A DNA stretch of 64,000 nucleotides from G965202665 sp965243835 (GTDB lineage Bacteria > Actinomycetota > Acidimicrobiia > Spongiisociales > Spongiisociaceae), in contig OZ251578.1 of assembly GCA_965243835.1 (NCBI GenBank), positions 1-64,000 of the forward strand, written 5' to 3'. A program made the position numbers and the translations under genes. The notes below the pieces were generated by a model. The model was not told the origin of the DNA. It saw only the letters and a program-made list of their open reading frames with translations, and made no database searches. Below are positions 50,806-59,197 of this stretch, piece by piece; within the stretch, counting starts at the first letter, position 1, and every line of letters begins with the position of its first letter.

Positions 50806-51215
50806 GTGACCTCCAACACGGTGGTCCCGATCTGCACCGAGTCGCCCCGGTTCAGTTGCTGGGAGGCGGTCACCCGCCGCCCGTTGACGTAGGTGCCGTT
50901 GGTGCTGCCCAGGTCCAGCAGGGAAAGCGCCCCGGACTGGTTGGTGATCCGGGCATGGAATTCGGAGGCGTAGGCGTCCTCGATCACCAGGTCGGCGCCC
51001 TCGTCGCGGCCGATAACCACCGAGTCGCGTACTTCCACCGACTCCCCGGCCCGGGATTCGCTGCGCACCACGGTCAGTTCCGCCCCCGGCCGGGTCCGGG
51101 CCGGGGAGCGTCCGGTTCCCACCGCGACGATCACCGCCTTGGCTATTTGCCACACGAACAGGTAGAGATAGGCGATGAAAATAATCTTCAAGGCCACCAG
51201 GATGATTACCGGCAT
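50802..51215 (-). CDS. fhaB: FHA-domain membrane protein (FhaB/FipA-like)
   Basis: 137 aa. One N-terminal helix (about 3-30) is followed by an FHA domain (VVIGRDEGADLVIEDAYASEFHARI, LLDLGSTNGTYVNG) that binds phosphothreonine. AGGTG lies 5 nt before the ATG. Coupled to pstP by a GTGA overlap. Confidence 0.93.
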   Translation of the reverse strand: MPVIILVALKIIFIAYLYLFVWQIAKAVIVAVGTGRSPARTRPGAELTVVRSESRAGESVEVRDSVVIGRDEGADLVIEDAYASEFHARITNQSGALSLLDLGSTNGTYVNGRRVTASQQLNRGDSVQIGTTVLEVT

Positions 51216-51219
51216 GGGA

Positions 51220-51876
51220 TCACCTCGCCTCCAACCGGTATTCAAGAGTCCCGAAGGCGATTTGGCCGCCGACGGGCAGGGCGGTGCGTCCCGTTATTCG
51301 CCGCCCGTCCACAAATGTGCCCCGGGCGGAGTCCCGATCCTCGGCCCATATCCCGCCCCCCTCCTGCCAGAGCAGGGCGTGGATGCCGCTGACCGCGCGG
51401 TGGGGGATGGTCAGGTCGGCGGCGCCGCTCCGTCCGATCAGGCAACGATTGACGGTGAGGGGCAGGCGCTGCTCCGGTCGGCGGAGGACCGCCCAAGGCG
51501 GGCGCCGTCCCGGACGCACCGCCGAGGTCACTTCCATGGTTGCGGGGGGCAGGGACGGGTCGGTTTCCATGCGCACCCGGGCCGGGCCCATCAACCGCCA
51601 TCCTCTTTCCCGGGCCGTCTCCTCCACCGACTGCTCCAAAACCCGGCGCAGTTGCTGGTCGCGGGGAAGGGAGCGCAGGGAGCCCGTCGGCAGGCGCACC
51701 GCGAAGCGGTTGGGGGAGACGGGGCCGCCCGGTCCGGCGCGGCAGGCTAATCCGGCCTCCCGCGTGATGCGGGCCGCAATCTCGGCGGGATGGACGGCGC
51801 CCGGGGCTGGCCGCTCGTCGACCTTCTCCTCCGTCAGCCGCCGTAGCCGCGTCTGCAAGTCCGGCTCCCAGCTCAC
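51220..51876 (-). CDS. fhaA: FhaA-like protein (DUF3662 + FHA)
   Basis: 218 aa. The N-terminal DUF3662-like region (VSPNRFAVRL, LEQSVEETARERGW) is followed by an FHA domain (CLIGRSGAADLTIPHRAVSGIHALL, SARGTFVDG). In mycobacteria FhaA binds phosphorylated MviN and tunes peptidoglycan synthesis. First gene of the operon; its GTG lies 9 nt after TAGAAT. Confidence 0.9.
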   Translation of the reverse strand: MSWEPDLQTRLRRLTEEKVDERPAPGAVHPAEIAARITREAGLACRAGPGGPVSPNRFAVRLPTGSLRSLPRDQQLRRVLEQSVEETARERGWRLMGPARVRMETDPSLPPATMEVTSAVRPGRRPPWAVLRRPEQRLPLTVNRCLIGRSGAADLTIPHRAVSGIHALLWQEGGGIWAEDRDSARGTFVDGRRITGRTALPVGGQIAFGTLEYRLEAR

Positions 51877-51885
51877 AATGCGGTC

Positions 51886-51891
51886 ATTCTA
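51886..51891 (-). promoter_or_regulatory. -10 box of the fhaA-pknB operon
   Basis: TAGAAT on the minus strand, 9 nt before the fhaA GTG; a near-leaderless start for the seven-gene run down to the metal ABC gene. Confidence 0.5.
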
Positions 51892-51917
51892 AAAGCAACC
51901 AGCCGGGGAAACCCGGT

Positions 51918-52715
51918 TCAGTAAATGGATTCTCCCTCTTTCGGCTCCGTCTCTTCCCCGGAGACCAGCCGGCGGGCCTCGGCCGCGGACCGGGACAGAA
52001 GCGTCCGCAGGGCCGAGAGATCGGAGATGACGGTGATCATTTGAAACCCCCGTTCCCAGCGGTCCCGCACCAGGGAGGGAGTGGCCTGGATGCCCGGAAC
52101 CACCCCGTGCCGCCGGCACCCCTCCACTATGGCGTCCAAGGCGTCCCACAGGCCCTGGGTTTCGTCGCCGAGGGGGAGGCCCAGGGAAATGGCCAGGTCG
52201 GAGGGTCCCACGTAGACGGCTTCCACTCCCGGCACGGACAAGATGTTGTCTAAATCATGGAGGGCGGCCCGGGTTTCCACCATCGGTATGCACAGCACGT
52301 CCCGGTTGGCACGCTCGAAATAGTCCGCTCCCTCCACCGGCCCCACCCGGGAGGGTCCGTAGCTGCGATGCCCGTCCGGGGGGTAGCGGCAGGACGCCAC
52401 CGCGGCCGCCGCCTCCTCCGCCGAATTCACCAAGGGGACGATCACCGCCATCGCCCCCGCGTCCAGGGCGGTGGAGATGGCGGCCGGGGTGTTTTCCGGC
52501 GTCCGCACCACCGGGGTGGGTCCGCGCCCGGTGACGGCCGCCAGCATTCCCACCGTATCGGCGAAACCGACCGGACCGTGTTGACGGTCCACGACCGCGT
52601 AGTCCAGACCGCAGGCGGCCATGGCCTCGGCGGTCACCGGGGAGGGTATGGACATCCATCCGCCCAAGGCGGTTTGGCCGGTGCGGAATTTTTCAAGCAG
52701 GGGATTGGGTAACAT
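51918..52715 (-). CDS. HpcH/HpaI-type class II aldolase
   Basis: 265 aa TIM-barrel: DRQHGPVGFAD (usually DxEHG), VVRTP, the metal Glu in IPMVETRAALHDLD, and VYVGPSDLAISLG. The family cleaves 2-keto-3-deoxy or related C4-C7 acids to pyruvate plus an aldehyde. It starts 4 bp after the CoA-transferase gene, with AAGG 7 nt before ATG. Close coupling suggests a shared C5-dicarboxylate pathway. Confidence 0.85.
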   Translation of the reverse strand: MLPNPLLEKFRTGQTALGGWMSIPSPVTAEAMAACGLDYAVVDRQHGPVGFADTVGMLAAVTGRGPTPVVRTPENTPAAISTALDAGAMAVIVPLVNSAEEAAAAVASCRYPPDGHRSYGPSRVGPVEGADYFERANRDVLCIPMVETRAALHDLDNILSVPGVEAVYVGPSDLAISLGLPLGDETQGLWDALDAIVEGCRRHGVVPGIQATPSLVRDRWERGFQMITVISDLSALRTLLSRSAAEARRLVSGEETEPKEGESIY

Positions 52716-52719
52716 TCCC

Positions 52720-53955
52720 CTACCTTACCGGTTCGTCGGGGCAGGCGATGATCCCGGACGCCTGCAATCGGTCCAGCTCCTCCTCGTCCAGGCCCGTTTC
52801 CGCCAGCGCGGCCCGGGTGTCCGCCCCCAAAAGCGGAGCGGGGGCGGCGGGCGGGCGTGGGACTCCCGCAAAGTCCAGCGGCGTAGCCGGTGAAGGCAAA
52901 TCCCCGACGCCCGGTTGCCGGACGATGCTCCACATCGGATTGCGCTCCGGGTCCAGCCGGGGGTCTTCTTCCGCCAGTTGGCGGACGGTGCGGTACTGCC
53001 CCCAGCACGCCCCATGCCGGTCCAGAACCGTTCCCGCCTCCTCCCGGGTGCGGGCGGCGAACCAGGGGGCGAGCAGATCCGAGATGCGCTCCCGGGCGGC
53101 GAAGCGGGCCCCTTCCTCCCGGAAGTCGGCCCCCGTCTCCTCCTCCAGGCGCGCCAGGGCCGGGCCGGTTTCGGTGGCTTCCAAAAGCGCCGTCCACTGC
53201 CGGGGGGTGAGGGCGACCACCATCAGCCGGCCCCCGTCGGCGGTGGGGAAGTCCCTGCCGTAGGAGCCGAACAGGTAGTTGCCGTAGCGGGGGCGGTCCC
53301 CTCCGCCGACGACCGCCTCCCCGATTTGCCCCAAGTGGGCTACGGTGGCGAAGGCCGCATCGGACAGGGACAGGTTGACCAGGGTTCCCTCCCCGGTGCG
53401 GGAGCGCCGTCGCTCGGCGGCCAACACCGCGGTGGCGATCATATGCCCCGCGATCACGTCCCAGGCGGGAAAGACGTGGTTGACCGGCTCGGGCCCCGGA
53501 CCGGTCAGGGCCGGGTAGCCGGCGGCGGCGTTGACGGTGTAGTCCACCGCCCGGGAGCCGTCCGGGTTGCCGGACAAGGCGACCATTATCAAGTCGGGGC
53601 GGTCCTGTTGCAGAGCACGGTAGTCCAACCAGCGGGGGGAGAGGTTGGTGATCAGTATTCCGGCCTGCGGGCCGGGGGCGGCGATCAGTCGCCGGATGAG
53701 GCGGCGTCCCTCCGCGACGGACGGGTCGATGGCGACCGATCGCTTGCCCTTGTTTAAACCCGCCCAGTACAAGCTGACCCCGTCCGCGGTGACCGGCCAG
53801 CGGTGAAAGTCGGGGCCCCCGCCGGGAGGGTCCACCCTGATGACCTCCGCCCCCAGTTGGGCCAGGGTCATCCCCCCCAGGGGCGCGGCTACGAAAGCCG
53901 AGATTTCCACCACCCGCAACCCGTCCAGAATCCCCGCGTTCCGATTTGCCGTCAT
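52720..53955 (-). CDS. mct: CaiB/BaiF family CoA transferase, mesaconyl-CoA C1-C4 isomerase-like (Mct)
   Basis: 411 aa. The N-terminus GLRVVEISAFVAAPLGGMTLAQ, RWPVTADG, AGLNKGKRSVAID, VDYTVN, VNHVFPAWD and GNYLFGSYGRDF match my memory of the 2-methylfumaryl-CoA isomerase of the 3-hydroxypropionate bicycle more than generic formyl-CoA transferases. It would move CoA within one mesaconyl molecule. The ATG at 53955 is set by TAAAAT exactly 7 nt upstream. The other bicycle genes are not visible. Confidence 0.65.
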   Translation of the reverse strand: MTANRNAGILDGLRVVEISAFVAAPLGGMTLAQLGAEVIRVDPPGGGPDFHRWPVTADGVSLYWAGLNKGKRSVAIDPSVAEGRRLIRRLIAAPGPQAGILITNLSPRWLDYRALQQDRPDLIMVALSGNPDGSRAVDYTVNAAAGYPALTGPGPEPVNHVFPAWDVIAGHMIATAVLAAERRRSRTGEGTLVNLSLSDAAFATVAHLGQIGEAVVGGGDRPRYGNYLFGSYGRDFPTADGGRLMVVALTPRQWTALLEATETGPALARLEEETGADFREEGARFAARERISDLLAPWFAARTREEAGTVLDRHGACWGQYRTVRQLAEEDPRLDPERNPMWSIVRQPGVGDLPSPATPLDFAGVPRPPAAPAPLLGADTRAALAETGLDEEELDRLQASGIIACPDEPVR

Positions 53956-53962
53956 CCCGCCC

Positions 53963-53968
53963 ATTTTA
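53963..53968 (-). promoter_or_regulatory. -10 box of leaderless mct-like gene
   Basis: TAAAAT followed by 7 nt and ATG on the minus strand. Confidence 0.55.
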
Positions 53969-54322
53969 CGCCCGGAAGAAGATGTCCGCCCCGCCCGACG
54001 CACCCGGCCGGCAGGGTTGACCACTGCCACGCACATGCGGGGGGCTAGCCGCATTTCGGGGCGTACGCGTAACTGGCGGCGAGGCTAGTCGAGAGTATGC
54101 CTGGGGGAAGGCGGAGCAAATCCTTCGGCAGGGTGCGCTAATAACACTCATTGACCTAAACCGCCCCAGCCCCGGCCGCAAAATCAGGTGGGCGACGGGA
54201 CAGGAAGCGTTGGATGCCGGTTGAGGTTCCCGGCCAAACTTGGCTGATCGCCCCCAGTTATAATCGAGGGCGGCAATCGCCTGCTCAGTTGTAGGGCGGA
54301 AGAGTTGGAAAGGAGCCCGACC
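53969..54322. other. Intergenic region with no gene seen
   Basis: About 350 bp between divergent genes. I see only promoter-like elements, including a perfect TATAAT at 54259-54264, and no coding signal. Confidence 0.6.
54259..54264 (+). promoter_or_regulatory. -10 box (TATAAT)
   Basis: Perfect consensus hexamer about 58 nt before the GTG of the 72-aa gene. It leaves a conventional leader holding the AAGGAG Shine-Dalgarno. Confidence 0.5.
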
Positions 54323-54541
54323 GTGGGAGTAGATAAAGAGAAGGTAAAGGCGTCGTTCGACGCCGGGTGGAAAGAGGGTTACGACCACGCCTGCGACGGG
54401 GGCACGGATGACATCTACTTGGAGACCGTCCCCGATGGGTTTATATCGTACCCGTTCGGCGAGGGCTATAAAGCCGGCTGGAAGAAAGGCCAGGGGGAGT
54501 TACGGGAGGCCACCAAAGAGCTGAACCCGGAGGAATGGTGA
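54323..54541 (+). CDS. Small acidic hypothetical protein, 72 aa
   Basis: GTG follows AAGGAG by 7 nt. The protein has repeated aromatic-Gly-Lys patterns (FDAGWKEGYDHA and GEGYKAGWKKGQGEL), like a short internal duplication of an A/G-W-K-x-G-Y unit. No family recognised. First of a run of small genes. Confidence 0.55.
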   Translation: MGVDKEKVKASFDAGWKEGYDHACDGGTDDIYLETVPDGFISYPFGEGYKAGWKKGQGELREATKELNPEEW

Positions 54542-54569
54542 CGGCCAGAGAGCCGCGTCGCCTACGGGG

Positions 54570-54719
54570 GTGCCCCTAGATGAAGAGATAACCGCCGCCC
54601 TGGAACGGATCGACAAGGTGGATGCCCTTCTCCATATACGGGACACGCACCTGGTGGAGGTCACAGCCCAGTGCTCTCCCGTGCCGAACGGATTTGGTCT
54701 CCGGGGGCTCCGATGGTGA
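54570..54719 (+). CDS. Possible small protein, 49 aa
   Basis: GTG start without a clear Shine-Dalgarno. The reading frame gives a helical, charged peptide (DEEITAALERIDKVDALLHIRDTHLVEV). Weak support: position between two small genes and amphipathic content only. Confidence 0.25.
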   Translation: MPLDEEITAALERIDKVDALLHIRDTHLVEVTAQCSPVPNGFGLRGLRW

Positions 54720-54927
54720 TTTCTAGGCCGCGGCGACCCCGCCGGATAGCCGCCGCCGAATGGATTCCCCTATGGAATACCGGCGACCTGCGAAATGCTC
54801 GTCCCCGCTGGCCGCCCCTATTCCGACTAACAGGTTTCGGTTTTCATCCCGGGTCTGACAGGGCAGGGTTATCCGCCCGGACTGACATTCGGATAATATC
54901 GGAAACGACCGAAAGGAGACGCGACCG

Positions 54928-55158
54928 ATGACCTCATGCCTGACCCGCACCGCCGACCCGGCCGGGGACGACCTGTCCGCCGTTGTCCGCCAACTGAACG
55001 ACCGGATGGCCGCCGAAGCCGACCGGTATTCCCGGTGGGCGGACGAAATGGCCGCCGACGGCCTGCCCGTTGGTGCCGAACTAGCCCGCCGCATGGCCGA
55101 CCATCTGGAATTAATAGTCGGTGAGTGCCAACCGAATAGGAGAACTCGCCGCCGATGA
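54928..55158 (+). CDS. Small helical protein, paralogue of 55517-55744
   Basis: 76 aa. ATG follows AAAGGAG. The central helix-rich core (EADRYSRWADEMAADGLPV, then GAELARRMADHLELIV) is shared with the minus-strand gene at 55517-55744, as is the sequence before the start (ACCGAAAGG-GA). Function unknown. Confidence 0.6.
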   Translation: MTSCLTRTADPAGDDLSAVVRQLNDRMAAEADRYSRWADEMAADGLPVGAELARRMADHLELIVGECQPNRRTRRR

Positions 55159-55582
55159 CCTACCCGCCCGACCGGCGTACGTTGCCAATAAAGCGGCCGG
55201 ATTACTAGCCGACTGCGACCAACGACTAGCGGGATTTGGTGACGACGTTTGTTCCGCCGGTCTGATACGGAACCGGGTAGAAACGGCGGAACGGGACTGG
55301 AAAGGGATAGCCGTCCAATGGGAGGCAATACCAGGACCACGGGACTTGCTGACTATCGCCGAACGGGTGCGGGTGGCGGCAGGTGCGGCTCGGGCCGGGG
55401 GGTGCGGGTTCGCTTCCACATCCAGGATCGGCACTGCGTTGCCGGTTGTGTTCGGTTACAGGTTGGGCCGGTTCTTTCGTAGTTCCCGCCGTTCGGTCGG
55501 GTCGGTCATCGGCGGGTTACTCCGCTGGCCGGTTGTAGTTGCGGACGATTATTTCGTAGTCGTCCGCCCGGCGACGGGCTAA
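55121..55582 (+). CDS. Possible hypothetical protein overlapping its neighbours
   Basis: 153 aa from GTG. Its first ~95 residues are protein-like and helical (ADCDQRLAGFGDDVCSAGLIRNRVETAERDW). It overlaps the end of the 76-aa gene upstream and runs antisense over the end of the minus-strand paralogue, so the C-terminal third may be a shadow. No good Shine-Dalgarno. Confidence 0.4.
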   Translation: MSANRIGELAADDLPARPAYVANKAAGLLADCDQRLAGFGDDVCSAGLIRNRVETAERDWKGIAVQWEAIPGPRDLLTIAERVRVAAGAARAGGCGFASTSRIGTALPVVFGYRLGRFFRSSRRSVGSVIGGLLRWPVVVADDYFVVVRPATG

Positions 55583-55744
55583 TTCGGCGGCGGCGGGAAG
55601 CCCGTCGGCGGCGTAATCATCCGCTAGCCGGGAATACCGGTCGGCTTCGGTTGCGAACCGGTCCTCCAGTTGGCGGACGGCGGCGATTAGGTCGTCCCGG
55701 TCCGGGTCGGCGGTTAGGTCGGCGGGGCGGGTTGGGTCGGTCAT
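55517..55744 (-). CDS. Small helical protein, inverted paralogue of 54928-55158
   Basis: 75 aa. Shares EADRYSRLADDYAADGLPA and AELARRRADDYEIIV with the plus-strand gene. ATG at 55744 follows AAAGGGGA by about 11 nt. An upstream in-frame ATG (55828) is possible but its extra residues are not shared by the paralogue. Just past its stop another ATGACCGACCCGACCG start repeats but stops after 17 codons. Confidence 0.6.
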   Translation of the reverse strand: MTDPTRPADLTADPDRDDLIAAVRQLEDRFATEADRYSRLADDYAADGLPAAAELARRRADDYEIIVRNYNRPAE

Positions 55745-55956
55745 GCGGGCGGGGTTCCCCTTTCGGTTGTCTTCGTCCGGTCGCTTCCGAACGCCGTTCC
55801 GTTCGCACATTACCGGCCCGGCGGTCATCGGCGGGAAATCCGTATTTACCGGTCGGCGGTCCCGGACGAATGAAACGCCGTCCGCCGTTTCCCCGCGGGC
55901 GATAGCAGCGGTTGTCTAACGGACGGCGTTAACCTGTAGGGCGGAGAGGAGGGGCA

Positions 55957-56325
55957 ATGCCCGAGATACTGCGGGAAGGGAAGTTCGACACGGATGGGTT
56001 CGCCGAGGAGCTGGCGGCGGCCCCCGGCAATCATCATGTCGGCAGCCGCCTGCTTTTAGAGAACGAGCGGGTACGGGTGTGGGAGGTGCGGCTGGGGCCG
56101 GGGGAGCGGGTCCCCTTCCACATCCACGACCGGCCCTATTTGTGGACGGTGGCGGAGGCGGGGGTGGGCCGCCAGCGGAGCGCCGACGGCTCCTACGTCG
56201 TCCGCCGCTACGAGACGGGCGACTCCTGGTTCGGGAGTTTCTCCGCCGACCGGGCGATGATTCACGATTTTGAGAACTGCGGCGAGGAGGAGATACGGTT
56301 CGTCACGGTCGAGTTGTCCGACTGA
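55957..56325 (+). CDS. Cupin-domain protein, 122 aa
   Basis: ATG follows GAGGAGGGG. The cupin core VRLGPGERVPFHIHDRPYLWTV carries the metal-type His pair, followed by the second motif YETGDSWFGSF and an MIHDFENCG strand. Small cupins act as dioxygenases or sensors; the substrate is not known. The next gene, a ThDP enzyme, starts 10 bp downstream, so they are probably co-transcribed. Confidence 0.75.
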   Translation: MPEILREGKFDTDGFAEELAAAPGNHHVGSRLLLENERVRVWEVRLGPGERVPFHIHDRPYLWTVAEAGVGRQRSADGSYVVRRYETGDSWFGSFSADRAMIHDFENCGEEEIRFVTVELSD

Positions 56326-56335
56326 GGGCGGGACG

Positions 56336-57904
56336 GTGAGCAGCGACCCGGCCGCGGCGGTGATGAGGGGATTGGCGGGCGCGGGGGCCGATGTGATGTG
56401 GGGGATGCCGGGGGGCGGAAGCCTGGCCAAAATCAGGGCCGGCCGGGAGGAGGGAATGCGGTTCGTCCTCACCCATGGGGAGACCGCGGCCTGCGTAGCG
56501 GCGGCCGTTTACGGACGGCTGACCGACACTCCGGGGACGGCCCTGGTCACCCTGGGGCCGGGGGTGGCGTCGGCGGTGAACGGTTTGGCCTGCGCCACCC
56601 TGGACCGCTTCCCGTTGGTTTTGCTGAGCGAAACGGTTCCCGCCGACCAGCGCGACTGGGCCGCCCACCAGCGGTTGGACCAGATCGCCCTGACCGGGGC
56701 GGCCACCAAGTGGAGCGGAACCGCGGGCCGCAACCAGCCGCAGGCGGCGGCCGCCGCGGCCGCGCGACTGGCCCGGGCCGGGCCCATGGGAGCGGTCCAC
56801 CTGGATTGCGACCCGTCCGCCCCCGGCGATGCCCCTCCCTCTCCCCCTCCCCCCGCCCTTCCCGACCCGCAGGCTGTGCGGGCGGCCCGCAAGTTGGCGG
56901 CCGGGGCGGCGCGCCCGGTGTTTTTGGTTGGAGCGGAGGCCGTTCCCTGGGCGGCGCGGGTGCGGGCCTTGGCGGAAGGTTTGGGGGCCCCGGCGTTGGT
57001 CTCCTACCAGGCGAAAGGGGTCATCCCCGATCATTCGCCCAGCTACGGCGGGCTGTTCACCAACTCTTCCCTGGAACGTCCCCTGGTGGAAGAAGCCGAC
57101 CTGATTGCGGTGCTGGGTTTGGACGCGGTGGAGCCGTTATCCCGGCCCTGGCCTTACCTGGCCCCGGTACTGCGGTTGCATCCCTGGCCGGACCCGGACC
57201 GGTTTTTCCCGGCCGTCGCGCAAGTGACCGGCCCCCTGGATGCGGCCTTGGACGGGATGGCGGGGGCGTGGCGCAGCGAATGGCCGCCCGGAGCCGGGGC
57301 CGACCACAACCGCCGGGGGCTGGATGCGGTGCGCGTCGACGGACCCGGGTTCACCCCCTTCGCGTTGCTGGAGGCGGTGTTGGAGGCGAGCCCGGCCGAT
57401 TCGCTGTTGACGGTGGACGCCGGGGCCCATTTTCTGGTGGTGATGCCCTTCGCGCCCGCCCGTCGCCCGCTGGACATCCTGATTTCCAACGGGCTGGCCA
57501 CTATGGGGTTCGCCCTGCCTGCCGCCTTGGGGACGGCCCTGGCCCGTCCCGGGCGCCCGGTGACGGCGATGACCGGGGACGGCGGGCTGGGCATGACGTT
57601 GGCCGAGTTGGAAACCCTGGCCCGGTTGCGCCTGCCGGTGACGGTGGTGGTGTGGAACGACTCCGCCCTCAGCCTGATCGGATTGAAGGGGGACGGCTCG
57701 GCGGACGATGCCCCGGCGGTGCGTTATCAACCGGTTGATTATGCGGCGGCCGCCCGCGCCCTGGGGGTGCCCGCTTATACGGCCGCGAACGGGGAGGAGG
57801 TGCGTCGGGCCCTGTCCGCGCCGTCCGGGGGAGGACCGCGTCTGGTCGACGCCCTCATTGATCCCGGGACCTATTCCCATGTCATCGCGGCCCTGCGCGG
57901 CTAG
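56336..57904 (+). CDS. Thiamine-diphosphate-dependent enzyme (acetolactate synthase-like)
   Basis: 522 aa. Three-domain ThDP layout: N-terminal PYR domain with WGMPGGG and the catalytic Glu in VLTHGETAA, a central domain, and a C-terminal PP domain with the metal motif GDGGLGMTLAELETL...WNDSALS. Relatives include benzoylformate/sulfopyruvate decarboxylases and acetolactate synthase. The small-loop WNDS fits 2-oxoacid decarboxylases as well. The GTG start follows the cupin gene by 10 bp. Confidence 0.85.
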   Translation: MSSDPAAAVMRGLAGAGADVMWGMPGGGSLAKIRAGREEGMRFVLTHGETAACVAAAVYGRLTDTPGTALVTLGPGVASAVNGLACATLDRFPLVLLSETVPADQRDWAAHQRLDQIALTGAATKWSGTAGRNQPQAAAAAAARLARAGPMGAVHLDCDPSAPGDAPPSPPPPALPDPQAVRAARKLAAGAARPVFLVGAEAVPWAARVRALAEGLGAPALVSYQAKGVIPDHSPSYGGLFTNSSLERPLVEEADLIAVLGLDAVEPLSRPWPYLAPVLRLHPWPDPDRFFPAVAQVTGPLDAALDGMAGAWRSEWPPGAGADHNRRGLDAVRVDGPGFTPFALLEAVLEASPADSLLTVDAGAHFLVVMPFAPARRPLDILISNGLATMGFALPAALGTALARPGRPVTAMTGDGGLGMTLAELETLARLRLPVTVVVWNDSALSLIGLKGDGSADDAPAVRYQPVDYAAAARALGVPAYTAANGEEVRRALSAPSGGGPRLVDALIDPGTYSHVIAALRG

Positions 57905-58021
57905 CATTCCCCCTCCGGGAACCATCAGGTTTTTAGGCGCGCCGGATACGCAAAGGGTAAAGTAACAGCTTACAAGTTTGTCCTGCGGGGCGATCGCCTC
58001 CAGCGAACAAGGAGAAGAACG

Positions 58022-59197
58022 ATGAAACTAATTAAGATTCTGGGGGCGGCTCTGGCCTTGACGCTGATCGCCGTCGCCTGCGGCGGCGATGATACGGCGG
58101 ATGAGCCGACCACCACCCAGGCTCCCGCCACCACCCAGGCCCCGACTACCACCCAGGCTCCTACCACCACCGCCATGGAGGAAGATATGGCGGAGGACAT
58201 GGAGGATATGGCGGAAGAGACCACGACCACCGCCGCCCCCACTACTACGGCCGCTCCCACTACCACCGCGGCCGCGCCCGAGACCACGGCCCCGCCGGAG
58301 CCGCGGCAGGTGGCCTACCTGTCGGCCTCTTCGGCCAACACCTGGTTGGCCGCTTCCCGCACCGCCATGGAGGAAGTGGCCGCGGCCAACAACATCAATA
58401 TGATCGAGTTCGACGCCCAGTTCACCTTCGACCGGCAGGTGGCGCAGTTTCAGGATGTGGTCGCCACCGGCTCTTACGACGGGATCATCATCACCGCCTT
58501 GGGCGGAGCCGCCCACATTCCCGACATCCTGGACGCCTTGGACGCGGGCATCAAGGTGGTGGGCCTCAACCAGGTGATCGGGACGGACTTCACCACCGTG
58601 GAACCGCAGGTACCCGGTATGTCGGCCATGGTGTTCGAGCCCCCCTACCAACGGGGCGTCCGGCTGGGGGAGTTGACCCTGCAGGCCTGCGGGGAATCCG
58701 ACCCCTGCAACATCGTGTATTTCTACGGGATCAAAGGCATCCCGCTGGATGTGGCGGTGCGGCAAGGCTGGGACGACACGGTGGCCGGGTCCACGGTGAC
58801 CGAGGTGGCCGAGGCCGAAGGCCAGTATCTGGGTCCGGATGTCGGCTTGGCCGCCATGCAGGACATCATCGTGCGCACTCCCGACATCGACCTGGTGATC
58901 GGGGCCGACCAGTCCATGCAGGGAGCGGAGATCGCCCTGCAGGAGGCCGGAATGACCGATGTTCGCATCCTCGGTTTCGGGGGCAGTCGGGCCGGGGTGA
59001 CCGCAGTCAAGGAAGGCCGCTGGTGGGGCGATCTGTACGGCGCGCCCTACACCGAGGGCAAACTGGCCATGGAGGCCATGGTGGCCGCCTTGGACGGGAC
59101 CGACACCGGGGGAGTGGACCCCGCGCAGAGCGTTCCCAACCGGGGCTTGATGACCCAGGACAACGCCGACGAGTTCGACGCCCAGTGGGATGGATGA
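58022..59197 (+). CDS. Sugar-type ABC transporter binding lipoprotein
   Basis: 391 aa. Lipobox LIAVAC, then a long Thr/Ala-rich and acidic linker (about 30-95), then a Peripla_BP_4-type domain (VAYLSASSANTWLAASRTAMEEVA, DGIIITALG, GFGGSRAGVTAVKEG). AAGGAG lies upstream of ATG. It heads a coupled operon with an RbsA-like ATPase and RbsC-like permease. Linked hydantoinase genes suggest a nucleobase, hydantoin or amide ligand instead of a sugar (inference). Confidence 0.88.
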   Translation: MKLIKILGAALALTLIAVACGGDDTADEPTTTQAPATTQAPTTTQAPTTTAMEEDMAEDMEDMAEETTTTAAPTTTAAPTTTAAAPETTAPPEPRQVAYLSASSANTWLAASRTAMEEVAAANNINMIEFDAQFTFDRQVAQFQDVVATGSYDGIIITALGGAAHIPDILDALDAGIKVVGLNQVIGTDFTTVEPQVPGMSAMVFEPPYQRGVRLGELTLQACGESDPCNIVYFYGIKGIPLDVAVRQGWDDTVAGSTVTEVAEAEGQYLGPDVGLAAMQDIIVRTPDIDLVIGADQSMQGAEIALQEAGMTDVRILGFGGSRAGVTAVKEGRWWGDLYGAPYTEGKLAMEAMVAALDGTDTGGVDPAQSVPNRGLMTQDNADEFDAQWDG

